Shown here: in pieces, positions 16,362 through 24,400 of the stretch
Numbering within the stretch: the first letter of the stretch is position 1
How the letters are laid out: the number at the start of each line of letters is the position of its first letter
DNA from: Marinifilum_A sediminis
GTDB lineage: Bacteria > Bacteroidota > Bacteroidia > Bacteroidales > Marinifilaceae
Direction of reading: 5' to 3'
Length of the DNA stretch: 64,000 nucleotides
NCBI GenBank assembly: GCA_947496465.1
Contig: CANMCX010000007.1
Location: 106,271 to 170,270 of the forward strand
Program-made: the position numbers and the translations under genes
The notes under the pieces: model-generated
Database searches by the model: none
What the model was told of the DNA's origin: nothing
The model's input: the letters and a program-made list of their open reading frames with translations, nothing else

Positions 16362-17225
16362 ATGGAGAAACGTCCTACATATAAAGAATTGCAGAAACAG
16401 TTGAAAGAGGCACAAGCTCAGGTAAAAAAATCCGAGCAATTAAAAGATGCTTTTCTTGCCAACATGTCGCATGAAATTCGTACCCCAATGAATGCCATTG
16501 TAGGTGCATCAGAATTATTGCGAGACGATTCTCTTTCAAAGGACGAGCGAACTGAATTTACAAGAATACTGACATCGAGCAGTAAAGAACTTTTGGATTT
16601 GTTTAATCGAATCCTGGAACTTTCGCAATTAGAAAGTGGTGCCTTGGAATACAATGAATCCGAATTGGAGATTCATGAAATGTTATTAAAATTATATTCC
16701 GTTTTCGGGCAAAAAATATATCAATCTCAGAAAAATATAGTTTTAAATTTTACTGAAGATTTACGCGAAAATAAAATATTCACTGATTTTGAAAAACTAA
16801 CTAAAGTTTTATCCTATCTATTGGATAATGCAGTGAAATTTACAGAAAAAGGAGAAATCGATTTTGGTTGTGCTATACAGGACAGACACAATATCTTATT
16901 CTACGTAAAAGATAATGGTCCTGGAATTAGTAAAGAGCAACAAGACAAAATATTTAAGAAATTTACCCAGGTTGATAATTCATACACAAGGGTCCATTCA
17001 GGAGCTGGTTTAGGATTGAGTTTATGTAAAGAGATTATCAACTTATTAGGAGGTAAATTGTATATAGATTCCAATATTGGTGAAGGATCAATTTTTTACT
17101 TCACAATTCCATTAAAATTCTCGGAATCGAATATTGTACTAAAAGAGAAAATTGAAGCTATTTTAAAACAAAATATAAACGAAATATATTCTTTGTCTAA
17201 TACTAGAAAGAATATTGCTATTTAG
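16362..17225 (+). CDS. Soluble histidine kinase lacking a sensor domain
   Basis: 287 residues. A short coiled coil (ELQKQLKEAQAQVKKSEQLK) leads directly into HisKA with phospho-acceptor His37 in NMSHEIRTPMNAIVG. The HATPase domain has the N box (YLLDNAVKFTEKG), G1 (VKDNGPGI), F box (IFKKFTQVDN) and G2 (GAGLGLSLCKEII). No PAS, membrane or receiver domain is present; the sequence resembles the kinase core of a hybrid kinase with the sensor removed. It starts 114 bases after peptide copy 5 on the same strand and may be co-transcribed. It has no adjacent response regulator; a single-domain one is encoded at 18751-19134. Confidence 0.93.
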   Translation: MEKRPTYKELQKQLKEAQAQVKKSEQLKDAFLANMSHEIRTPMNAIVGASELLRDDSLSKDERTEFTRILTSSSKELLDLFNRILELSQLESGALEYNESELEIHEMLLKLYSVFGQKIYQSQKNIVLNFTEDLRENKIFTDFEKLTKVLSYLLDNAVKFTEKGEIDFGCAIQDRHNILFYVKDNGPGISKEQQDKIFKKFTQVDNSYTRVHSGAGLGLSLCKEIINLLGGKLYIDSNIGEGSIFYFTIPLKFSESNIVLKEKIEAILKQNINEIYSLSNTRKNIAI

Positions 17226-17246
17226 GAAAATTACTAGGGATGTTAG

Positions 17247-17275
17247 AAAGGAGCTTGCTGGTCACAAGCTCCTTT
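17247..17275 (+). terminator. Terminator of the histidine kinase gene
   Basis: Perfect 11-bp arms AAAGGAGCTTG and CAAGCTCCTTT with a 7-base loop, followed by Ts. It lies just past the kinase stop. Confidence 0.9.
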
Positions 17276-17277
17276 TT

Positions 17278-17607
17278 CTATTTTGTACGAAATGATATTT
17301 CTTTAAAATTAAGTACTAAATCTAATAGTACCGAAAGAATTAAAAAGTTAAACTTTTGATCGGAATCTGTAAAAATTAATGCACAGGCAAAAGCCATAAT
17401 TAATATCCCTAAAATCTTTAATAGTGAATTTAACTTAAATTCTTTAACACTATTCCAATTTAATGCAAAAACTCTATAAATCATATTTAACACTAAACCA
17501 CCAGTTAGAAGAATTATTCCATGGGTTTCGGATTGAAGAATAAACAATGCTCCAACAATAATTAAAACAGTTGCTAGTGTGTATAATATGGGTAGTAATC
17601 TCTTCAT
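17278..17607 (-). CDS. Small integral membrane protein, unknown function
   Basis: 109 residues with about four hydrophobic helices (for example ILYTLATVLIIVGALFIL, IILLTGGLVLNMIYRVFAL, LKILGILIMAFACALIF, FLILSVLLDLVLNF). It is not recognised as a named family. It begins 5 bases after the ruvB stop and so is probably co-transcribed with it. Membrane location is clear; role unknown. Confidence 0.75.
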   Translation of the reverse strand: MKRLLPILYTLATVLIIVGALFILQSETHGIILLTGGLVLNMIYRVFALNWNSVKEFKLNSLLKILGILIMAFACALIFTDSDQKFNFLILSVLLDLVLNFKEISFRTK

Positions 17608-17612
17608 TCTTT

Positions 17613-18635
17613 TTAAAATAACAATTCCGGATCTTTAAAATTATCTTTTCCAAGATGAGAATAAGCTAATGGAGTTACCTCTCTCCCTCTTGGAGTTCGT
17701 TTAATAAAACCTTCTTTTATTAAAAATGGCTCATAAACTTCTTCAATAGTTCCACTATCTTCACCAACTGCAGTTGCAATTGTAGAAATTCCAACCGGAC
17801 CTCCATTAAATTTATCAATAACAGTATTTAAAATACGATTATCCATTTCATCTAATCCATGTTTATCAATATTCAAAGCTTCTAAGGAAAATCTGGTAAT
17901 TTCCAGATCGATAGAACCATTTCCTTTTACCTGAGCAAAGTCACGAACTCTGCGCAATAAGGCATTAACAATTCTAGGAGTTCCTCTACTTCTTGAAGCT
18001 ATTTCTCCTGCTGCTTCATGAGTTATTTCTACATTTAAAATTCCAGCACTTCGTTCAACAATTTTTGTTAAAACTGGTAAATCGTAGTATTCTAAATGGC
18101 AGTTAATTCCAAAACGTGCTCGTAAAGGTGATGTCAATAATCCGGATCTGGTTGTAGCTCCAATCAAAGTAAACGAATTTAACTCTAATTGAATTGAGCG
18201 CGCAGCGGGTCCCTTATCAATCATTATATCAATTTTGAAGTCTTCCATAGCTGAATATAAATACTCCTCTACAATTGGACTTAAACGATGAATTTCATCA
18301 ATAAACAGAACATCGTTCTCTTCCAAATTAGTTAATAAGCCGGCAAGATCTCCTGGCTTATCCAAAACAGGACCTGAAGTAATTTTAAGACCCACACCTA
18401 ATTCATTTGCCAAAATATTCGACAAAGTAGTTTTACCTAAACCAGGAGGTCCATGAAGCAAAACATGATCGAGAGCTTCTTCTCTCATTTTTGCAGCTTC
18501 AACAAAAATATTAAGATTTTCAACAATTTTCTTTTGTCCACGAAAATCTGAAAATTGAAGAGGTCTCAATTTATTATCAAATTCATTTTCCTTGTCAGAA
18601 AAACTATGACTTCTTATATCCAGGTTATCATCCAT
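17613..18635 (-). CDS. ruvB: Holliday junction branch migration helicase RuvB
   Basis: 340 residues, full length. RuvB is the AAA+ motor that with RuvA moves Holliday junctions during recombination repair. Seen: LRPLQFSDFRGQ, Walker A HGPPGLGKTT, Walker B VLFIDEIHRL, sensor 1 IGATTRSGLLTSPLRARFG, sensor 2 RSRGTPRIVNALLRRVRDFA, and the C-terminal winged helix (GGPVGISTIATAVGEDSGTIEEVYEPFLI). The ruvA and ruvC genes are not nearby. Confidence 0.98.
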   Translation of the reverse strand: MDDNLDIRSHSFSDKENEFDNKLRPLQFSDFRGQKKIVENLNIFVEAAKMREEALDHVLLHGPPGLGKTTLSNILANELGVGLKITSGPVLDKPGDLAGLLTNLEENDVLFIDEIHRLSPIVEEYLYSAMEDFKIDIMIDKGPAARSIQLELNSFTLIGATTRSGLLTSPLRARFGINCHLEYYDLPVLTKIVERSAGILNVEITHEAAGEIASRSRGTPRIVNALLRRVRDFAQVKGNGSIDLEITRFSLEALNIDKHGLDEMDNRILNTVIDKFNGGPVGISTIATAVGEDSGTIEEVYEPFLIKEGFIKRTPRGREVTPLAYSHLGKDNFKDPELLF

Positions 18636-18694
18636 TCGGCAAAATTATAATTGAATTTTATTATTTGCATCAAAAGTTACACAAAAATAAATAA

Positions 18695-18717
18695 GCCGAC
18701 ATTATATAAATATCGGC
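18695..18717 (-). terminator. Probable terminator after the single-domain response regulator
   Basis: Stem GCCGACATT / AATATCGGC with one mismatch, a 5-base loop, and a T-rich run on the minus strand. It lies between the response regulator stop and ruvB. Confidence 0.7.
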
Positions 18718-18750
18718 AGCATTAAAACACTAGGAATTTTATATCGATTT

Positions 18751-19134
18751 TTACAAATCTAATTTTTCAAGAACCTTGAATAAGCTCTCTATTTCGAAAG
18801 GCTTTGATAAATGAGCATCCATACCACTCTCCAGACATTTTTCTTCGTTAGCGATCATTATATCGGCTGTGAGAGCTATAATTGGAATATGCATTCTTCC
18901 ATCCTCGTAATCTCGAATACATTTTGTGGCTTCTATACCATCCATTTCAGGCATCATGATATCCATTAAAATAAAATCGTATTCACCTTCTCTATATTTC
19001 TCTACAGCTTCAATTCCATTATTGGCAACATCAATTAAATAACCAAATCGTTTAAGTGTAAATTTTACGACAGTTTGATTTAACTTATTGTCTTCAACTA
19101 AAAGGATAGAATAGTTTTTTGTTTCCCAACTCAT
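18751..19134 (-). CDS. Single-domain response regulator (CheY-like receiver)
   Basis: 127 residues from the second possible ATG (an upstream in-frame ATG at 19167 would add 11 residues without conserved content). Receiver features: acidic pocket VEDN, phospho-acceptor Asp in FILMDIMMPEMDG, Thr in IALTAD and Lys in LSKPFE. There is no output domain. The sequence is of the type fused to hybrid kinases, so it may act as a phospho-relay partner. The sensorless kinase at 16362-17225 is the nearest candidate, about 1.5 kb away and on the other strand. Confidence 0.92.
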   Translation of the reverse strand: MSWETKNYSILLVEDNKLNQTVVKFTLKRFGYLIDVANNGIEAVEKYREGEYDFILMDIMMPEMDGIEATKCIRDYEDGRMHIPIIALTADIMIANEEKCLESGMDAHLSKPFEIESLFKVLEKLDL

Positions 19135-19253
19135 GTTTATAGGTGTGGATTTTTCAATAGCATGCAAGATAACAAAATCATTACAAAATAAAGGTAATCT
19201 TCTTAACTATTCCAATCAATAGGTAAATATTAAATTTTGGCTTCTCATTCTTG

Positions 19254-19505
19254 TTATTAACACCTCTACTATTATTATTTCCTTTTTTTAAATTTCTAAA
19301 AAATAAGATTATTAATATATCCTGTTAATAGTGTTGGTAAGAGATTTCAAAATTAGTTGTAATTGATTCAAGAATGAGTCTAATAACAGGATATTAACAA
19401 GCATTGTTAATTTAGGGAGTTTGATTATTAGATGAATTTAAACCTTATTAACAAGTTGTTGGTAAGTGGAGATTGTGATAAAAACACCCTTAATTTATAT
19501 TAACA
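19254..19505. repeat. Cluster of TTAACA half-sites and inverted repeats in a 0.7-kb intergenic region
   Basis: The gap 19168-19885 has no gene. It contains TTATTAACA at 19254-19262 and 19445-19453, ATATTAACA at 19391-19399 and 19497-19505, TGTTAATA at 19323-19330, and TGTTGGTAA at 19332-19340 and 19457-19465. Several are paired as dyads: TTAACAA-GCA-TTGTTAA at 19393-19410, and CTTATTAACAA-G-TTGTTGGTAAG at 19444-19466. The rest of the gap is AT-rich with no other clear signal. This could be a multi-site protein binding region; a replication origin is one option (see findings). Confidence 0.6.
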
Positions 19506-19814
19506 TGTTGTTGAAAACTCGTTTAAAGAATAGAATTGATAGGTGAAAAATAAAATTGTTTAGGCTGTAATATTTTCCTATACAAATAGGTTTTTCTTTT
19601 AAGCAAATAAAAGATTGGAAAATTTAATAAGGAAAAATCAACAGTATGTTAACTAAATGTGAACAATTCTGTTTATAACCTAGAATTGTCATTATAATAT
19701 ACTGATAATAAGCAAATCATATCTATTGAGATTCGTTGATAAGAGTGAAATATAATTGTAGTTTTAATTTATCGATCATTAAGAGATTTTTACTCAACCA
19801 CCAATTAAAATTAC

Positions 19815-19822
19815 TAGTTTTG
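19815..19822 (+). promoter_or_regulatory. Probable -7 box of rpiB
   Basis: TAGTTTTG matches TAnnTTTG, 63 bases before the rpiB ATG. No good -33 box is visible. Confidence 0.45.
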
Positions 19823-19885
19823 TAAGTCAAAATATTAGTAGAATAACAAACATTTAATGCTAATCAGTTTCCGAAAAAATACAAA

Positions 19886-20323
19886 ATGAAAAAGATTAAA
19901 GTTGCAATAGCATGTGATCATGCAGGTTTTCAATACAAGAATAAACTAGTCGAATTTCTATCTGAAAAAGGATATGAAGTAAAAGATTTTGGGACAAATT
20001 CTGAAGAAAGTATGGATTATCCAGATACGGCTCATCCGTTGGCATTGGCTGTTAATGATAACGAGTTTGATTTTGGGTTTACAATTTGTGGAAGTGGTAA
20101 TGGAATTACAATGACTGCAAATAAGCATCAAAAAGTAAGAGCTGCTTTATGCTGGACTTCTGAAATTGCTGAATTGGCTCGTACGCATAATAATGCAAAC
20201 GTATGTGGTATTCCGGCAAGATTTATTTCATATGATGAAGCTGAGGAAATAGCAGATATCTTTCTTAAAACAGAATTTGAAGGAGGAAGACATCAAAAAA
20301 GAATTGACAAAATTCCTTTATAA
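19886..20323 (+). CDS. rpiB: Ribose-5-phosphate isomerase B
   Basis: 145 residues, normal for the RpiB/LacAB family. It interconverts ribose-5-phosphate and ribulose-5-phosphate in the pentose phosphate pathway. Seen: IACDHAGFQYK at the N-terminus, DFGTNSEESMDYPD, the anion-binding CGSGNGITMTANKH with the catalytic cysteine, RAALCW, and ARTHNNANV. It is the first plus-strand gene right of the repeat-rich intergenic region. Confidence 0.96.
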   Translation: MKKIKVAIACDHAGFQYKNKLVEFLSEKGYEVKDFGTNSEESMDYPDTAHPLALAVNDNEFDFGFTICGSGNGITMTANKHQKVRAALCWTSEIAELARTHNNANVCGIPARFISYDEAEEIADIFLKTEFEGGRHQKRIDKIPL

Positions 20324-20405
20324 TAGCCTGTTACAGACTATAAACAGAATCATAATAAATAAGGAATTAAAGAATAAAAGATGCGTAATTAGTAGTAATA
20401 ATTAC

Positions 20406-20413
20406 TATATTTG
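20406..20413 (+). promoter_or_regulatory. Probable -7 box of the Rrf2-family gene
   Basis: TATATTTG fits the Bacteroidota -7 consensus, 44 bases before the ATG. The -33 box is weak. Confidence 0.5.
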
Positions 20414-20457
20414 TCCTGATTGTTAGATAAATGTGAGAGTAAAATTAAATATTAAAG

Positions 20458-20901
20458 ATGTTATCGAATACTTGTAAATATGCAATTCGTTCAGTGATTT
20501 ATTTGTCGATAAATGCAAAGGATGGAAAAAAAATTGGAATTAAAAAGATCTCTGAAGAATTAGAGATTCCAACTCCCTTCTTAGGCAAAATTCTACAAAG
20601 CCTTGCTAGACAAAAATTACTTACTTCAACAAAGGGACCTCATGGTGGTTTTGGTATGGGGAAAGAACCTACGGAAATTACCTTAATGAATATTGTTGAA
20701 ATTGTGGATGGTTTGGATATGTTTGAAAATTGTTTGATTGGCATGCGTCCGTGCAAATCAGGTTCTAGTAAACAACCTCCTTGTCCGGTTCATAATCAGT
20801 TTGGAAGTATCAGACAGCAAATTTATGACCTATTTAAAGGTAAAACAATAGGACAATTAATTTCAGAAATGGAAAGTTCTGATGAATACATCAGTTTATA
20901 A
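20458..20901 (+). CDS. Rrf2/IscR-family transcriptional regulator
   Basis: 147 residues. The winged helix-turn-helix starts at the N-terminus (SNTCKYAIRSVIYLS, KKISEELEIPTPFLGKILQSLARQKLLTSTKGPHGGF), as in Rrf2 proteins. Three cysteines at residues 92, 99 and 109 lie where IscR/NsrR bind an Fe-S cluster, so an Fe-S sensor is plausible. Target genes are unknown. The coding region overlaps the convergent VanZ-like gene by 6 bases. Confidence 0.93.
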   Translation: MLSNTCKYAIRSVIYLSINAKDGKKIGIKKISEELEIPTPFLGKILQSLARQKLLTSTKGPHGGFGMGKEPTEITLMNIVEIVDGLDMFENCLIGMRPCKSGSSKQPPCPVHNQFGSIRQQIYDLFKGKTIGQLISEMESSDEYISL

Positions 20902-21324
20902 TATTTTCTTTAGAAAAGATATTTTATTAAAAGGCTTGCTATCTAATAGCAGGTCTTTTTGTTTTTTAAGCCAAGGATATAAAATTATTGCAGTAATACC
21001 ACCAAGAATATCTGCAAGTAAATCCATATAATCACCACTCCGGTTTACAAAATAATTTTGTTGCAAAAATTCAATAGCACCCCCATAAATTCCAATAAGT
21101 AGTATGGAGATAATCAGAATAGTAACTCTTTTTAATTTGGTTTGAATTCTAAATTCAGCCATTAGAAAAATGCCCATAATAAAGAACATTCCATAATGAA
21201 CGATTTTATCGAAATGAGGAATTTGAATTGCATTTGTTTTTGGCAATTCATCGCCAGGAACCGCACAAAGTATAAATATTATAGCTGCCCAAATTATATT
21301 TCTCCAAAAAGGTTTAAATCTCAT
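20896..21324 (-). CDS. VanZ-like membrane protein
   Basis: 142 residues with four membrane helices. The pattern is that of the VanZ family: an N-terminal helix (IIWAAIIFILCAVPG), the HFDKIVHYGMFFIMGIFL motif, and a final GDYMDLLADILGGITAIIL. The function of most family members is unknown; some are linked to glycopeptide tolerance. It converges on the Rrf2-family gene, with 6 bases of overlap. Confidence 0.88.
   Translation of the reverse strand: MRFKPFWRNIIWAAIIFILCAVPGDELPKTNAIQIPHFDKIVHYGMFFIMGIFLMAEFRIQTKLKRVTILIISILLIGIYGGAIEFLQQNYFVNRSGDYMDLLADILGGITAIILYPWLKKQKDLLLDSKPFNKISFLKKIL
20930..20958 (+). terminator. Terminator of the Rrf2 gene located inside the VanZ coding sequence
   Basis: Arms AAAGGCTTGCTA and TAGCAGGTCTTT pair over 12 bp (two G-T wobbles) with a 5-base loop, followed by Ts. 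It lies about 30 bases after the Rrf2 stop and within the last codons of the convergent gene. Confidence 0.7.
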
Positions 21325-21475
21325 TTTAAATTTTGTTTATAGCAAAGTTAAAAAGCTAATTTAAGTTATCAAGTTTCTTTTTAGTTAATGATTTCAGCGA
21401 GACGTTTTTGATCAACTTATCAGAATTTCGTAAATTAAATTGTATTTGAAATTTTGTTAAATAAAAAAGTGAGAT

Positions 21476-24400
21476 ATGAAAATGTCAGCAGCTGAGATGA
21501 TGAAATTACTAGGTGAAGAAAAAATAAATACCTGGTTCGATTTAGGTCTTTTTATTGATCGTTTTAAAGAGAGTAAACCAATTCCAGTTGTTGAATTTTC
21601 TGAATCTTTTTCAAATTTTAAAAGTGATTTAGTAAATAAGGGAATGGCTTTTATAACCTTCTATTTTTCGATAGATGGTGTGAGCATTGAGGTGGAAAAG
21701 TATGCCAAATCTTTTAGAGGAAATTTTGGTGATCATTTACCAATACATTATATAGCAGGAAAGTTTTATCCTGAAGCCTCAAAGATAATTGGCTCAAATG
21801 CTAATATTTTTACCATTGAAGAAATGCAATCTTTCGACGATTGGGATTTGTATAAAGATTTCTTTTTTACAAAACTGGAAAGAGGCAGTAAAGAATACAA
21901 TGATTTGATTCTAAAATTTTGGAATCAGGTGTTACTTATTTGTAGTAAACTATCAAAATACATAGAAGATAATAATATTGGACTTTTGTATTTGATTAAT
22001 GTTTGTTCTAATCCTGGTAATGTATCAAGTGCTTTGGCATGTGTTCTTGTATCGGAATTTATGGGAATTCCGGTAATAAATAATAATCATGATTTTTATT
22101 GGGAAGGCGGAAATTCTGAAGTTGAAAAAGAGGTAAAAGGATTAAAAAAAGGTCCTAGAGATTTCTTCTTTTTGAATTCTCATTTGGGAGAATTTTTTTC
22201 ACAATTAGATGTTCTATTTCCATGGGAGTCTCGTTCCTGGATGAATGTTAATATAAATAGAAAACAATCGGAATATTTAATCAATATCAAAGGACACAAC
22301 CCTGCAAATGTAACTGAAATTGGAACGGCCGTAGATAGCTCGGAATATTCAAATATCAACAAAAGAAAACAAATTGAGTCCATGTATCAAATGGAAAAAA
22401 TGCTTAGTCGTTATCACGATGAAGCTCTCATTAGTTACTCGGTAAAGGATGTTTTAGACTACAAATTGGTTGATAGAAAAAATCCAGAACCCATTTATAT
22501 TGGATATAAGACCAAAGCAATGCATAAATTCTTATCCGAGAATATTATTTTCCTTCAGCCAACTCGTGTTATATCAAGAAAGAGAATTGAATTGGGCTTC
22601 GACTTGATTCAAAAAATGCTTAAAGTTGATAGTTTAAAAGATAAAATTAGAGAATCTTCTGATTTTAAAATAACTGTTTTAATAACAGGACCAATTCCTT
22701 TGGGACAGTACGCATATTTTCAAAAATTATTAAAACGTTTTCAAGCATTACTAAATAGTATAGATAGAGAGTTTAGAAAAAGAGTGTATTTGGGTTTTCT
22801 TTTTAGTGAAGCAGATAAAGAAAGGTTTAAAAATCAATTTGAGAGTCCGATAGGAATACCAGAACTGTACAGCATATCTTCTTTAATATTATTACCATCG
22901 AAAACGGAAGGTAGAGGTTTACCTATTCTTGAAGCTGCAGCTGCAGGAGTACCAATTTTTTGCAGAAGATATCAACCAGAGAATGTTTATGCGGAGGTAA
23001 TTGGCGAGCATTTACCAGAAAAGGATAGACTACAAGTGATTGAGTTTAGAGGAAGAACTATTTTAGATTCACATGTGAATGAGGTAATAGAAAAAGTGTT
23101 TTTTCCTCATATCCATCATCGAAGTGTGACACATAATAAAAGAGTATTAGAAAATAGATATAGTATAGCTTCGCTGAATTTAGGTATAGATAGAATAGTT
23201 AAGAAACTTTACTATCAGTTAAAACCAAATTCGAAAAGTTTAAAACTTGTAAGCGATGCGTTCGAAAGTTATCGGGATAAAGCTAATTACATTAATGATG
23301 ATGTTAAAGCACTTTTGAAAACTGAAAATCGTCATTATTTGCCTGGTTACAGTCGATTGGGATTTATGCTTTATTTAAAATCTTTAATAGACCCAAGTTT
23401 TTTTAGAAGTGAAGAACAAAAAATTAGAGGAGGAACGTTCTATTTTGCTAAAAAACAAATTACCGATCATCCCGATACTGATAAAATGAGTATGGAAATG
23501 ATTCATGAATTTTACAATGCTATTGATAATATATTTTCAGTTCGAAAAGGTGAAATTGATATCAGACATGATCATTCATTTACTTATCGTCATCGTAATA
23601 AAAATTACTATCCATTTCACGATTATACACATCAGGAATTGTCTGGAATGGTTAACCTTTTAAAATCAAAACTTCTTCCACCAGGTATTGGAAGAAAGGT
23701 AAGTGGAAGCTCGAGATTCTTTTTAGATAAAAATTTAGCACTTTCTCAGCTAACATCATCATCGGTGATTTCTATCGACGATAGAGAATTTTTGTTTAAA
23801 AGAATGAATTTGAATGTTCCAATGGCATATTTTCCTGGGAAATATATTAAATATGAGTTGGAGTATTTTATCTTAAACTCAATAAAGAATAGGTTAGGTA
23901 TAGAAATGCACGAACCTGTTTCTATCAATGATATTAAAAGTAAAAACTTAGCCAAAGTTTATGTTTTTGCTCCCGATAAAGCTCTAACAAATTGGACAAC
24001 TGCAACGGATATAAGAAAATTCTTTGAATCTGGTTTCGATCAGGAATTGAAACTTTTGTATGAGGAAAATATCCTTCAAATTGTGTCGATAAATTCTTTA
24101 ACAGTGGGAATTCATATACCACAAATGGGAGAGAAGCCTTTATCTATTCTACGCTTAATAATGGAGAAGGAAGGATATTTAATTTCGAATAGAAGAAATG
24201 CTGCCTTCATGACTGATATTTTAAATATCGACCGTTTTCATATTGGTAAGGTAACAACCGAATTGGCAGCAAATATAATGGGAATACCGAATAATACAGG
24301 TTACATTCAATTCGTACCTGCCGGTGTTCGAACTACAATAGCTTATCCAACTCCAGTTCAAACTTCAAAAGATTTTTCTTTGTTATTGCATTCCGATCAG

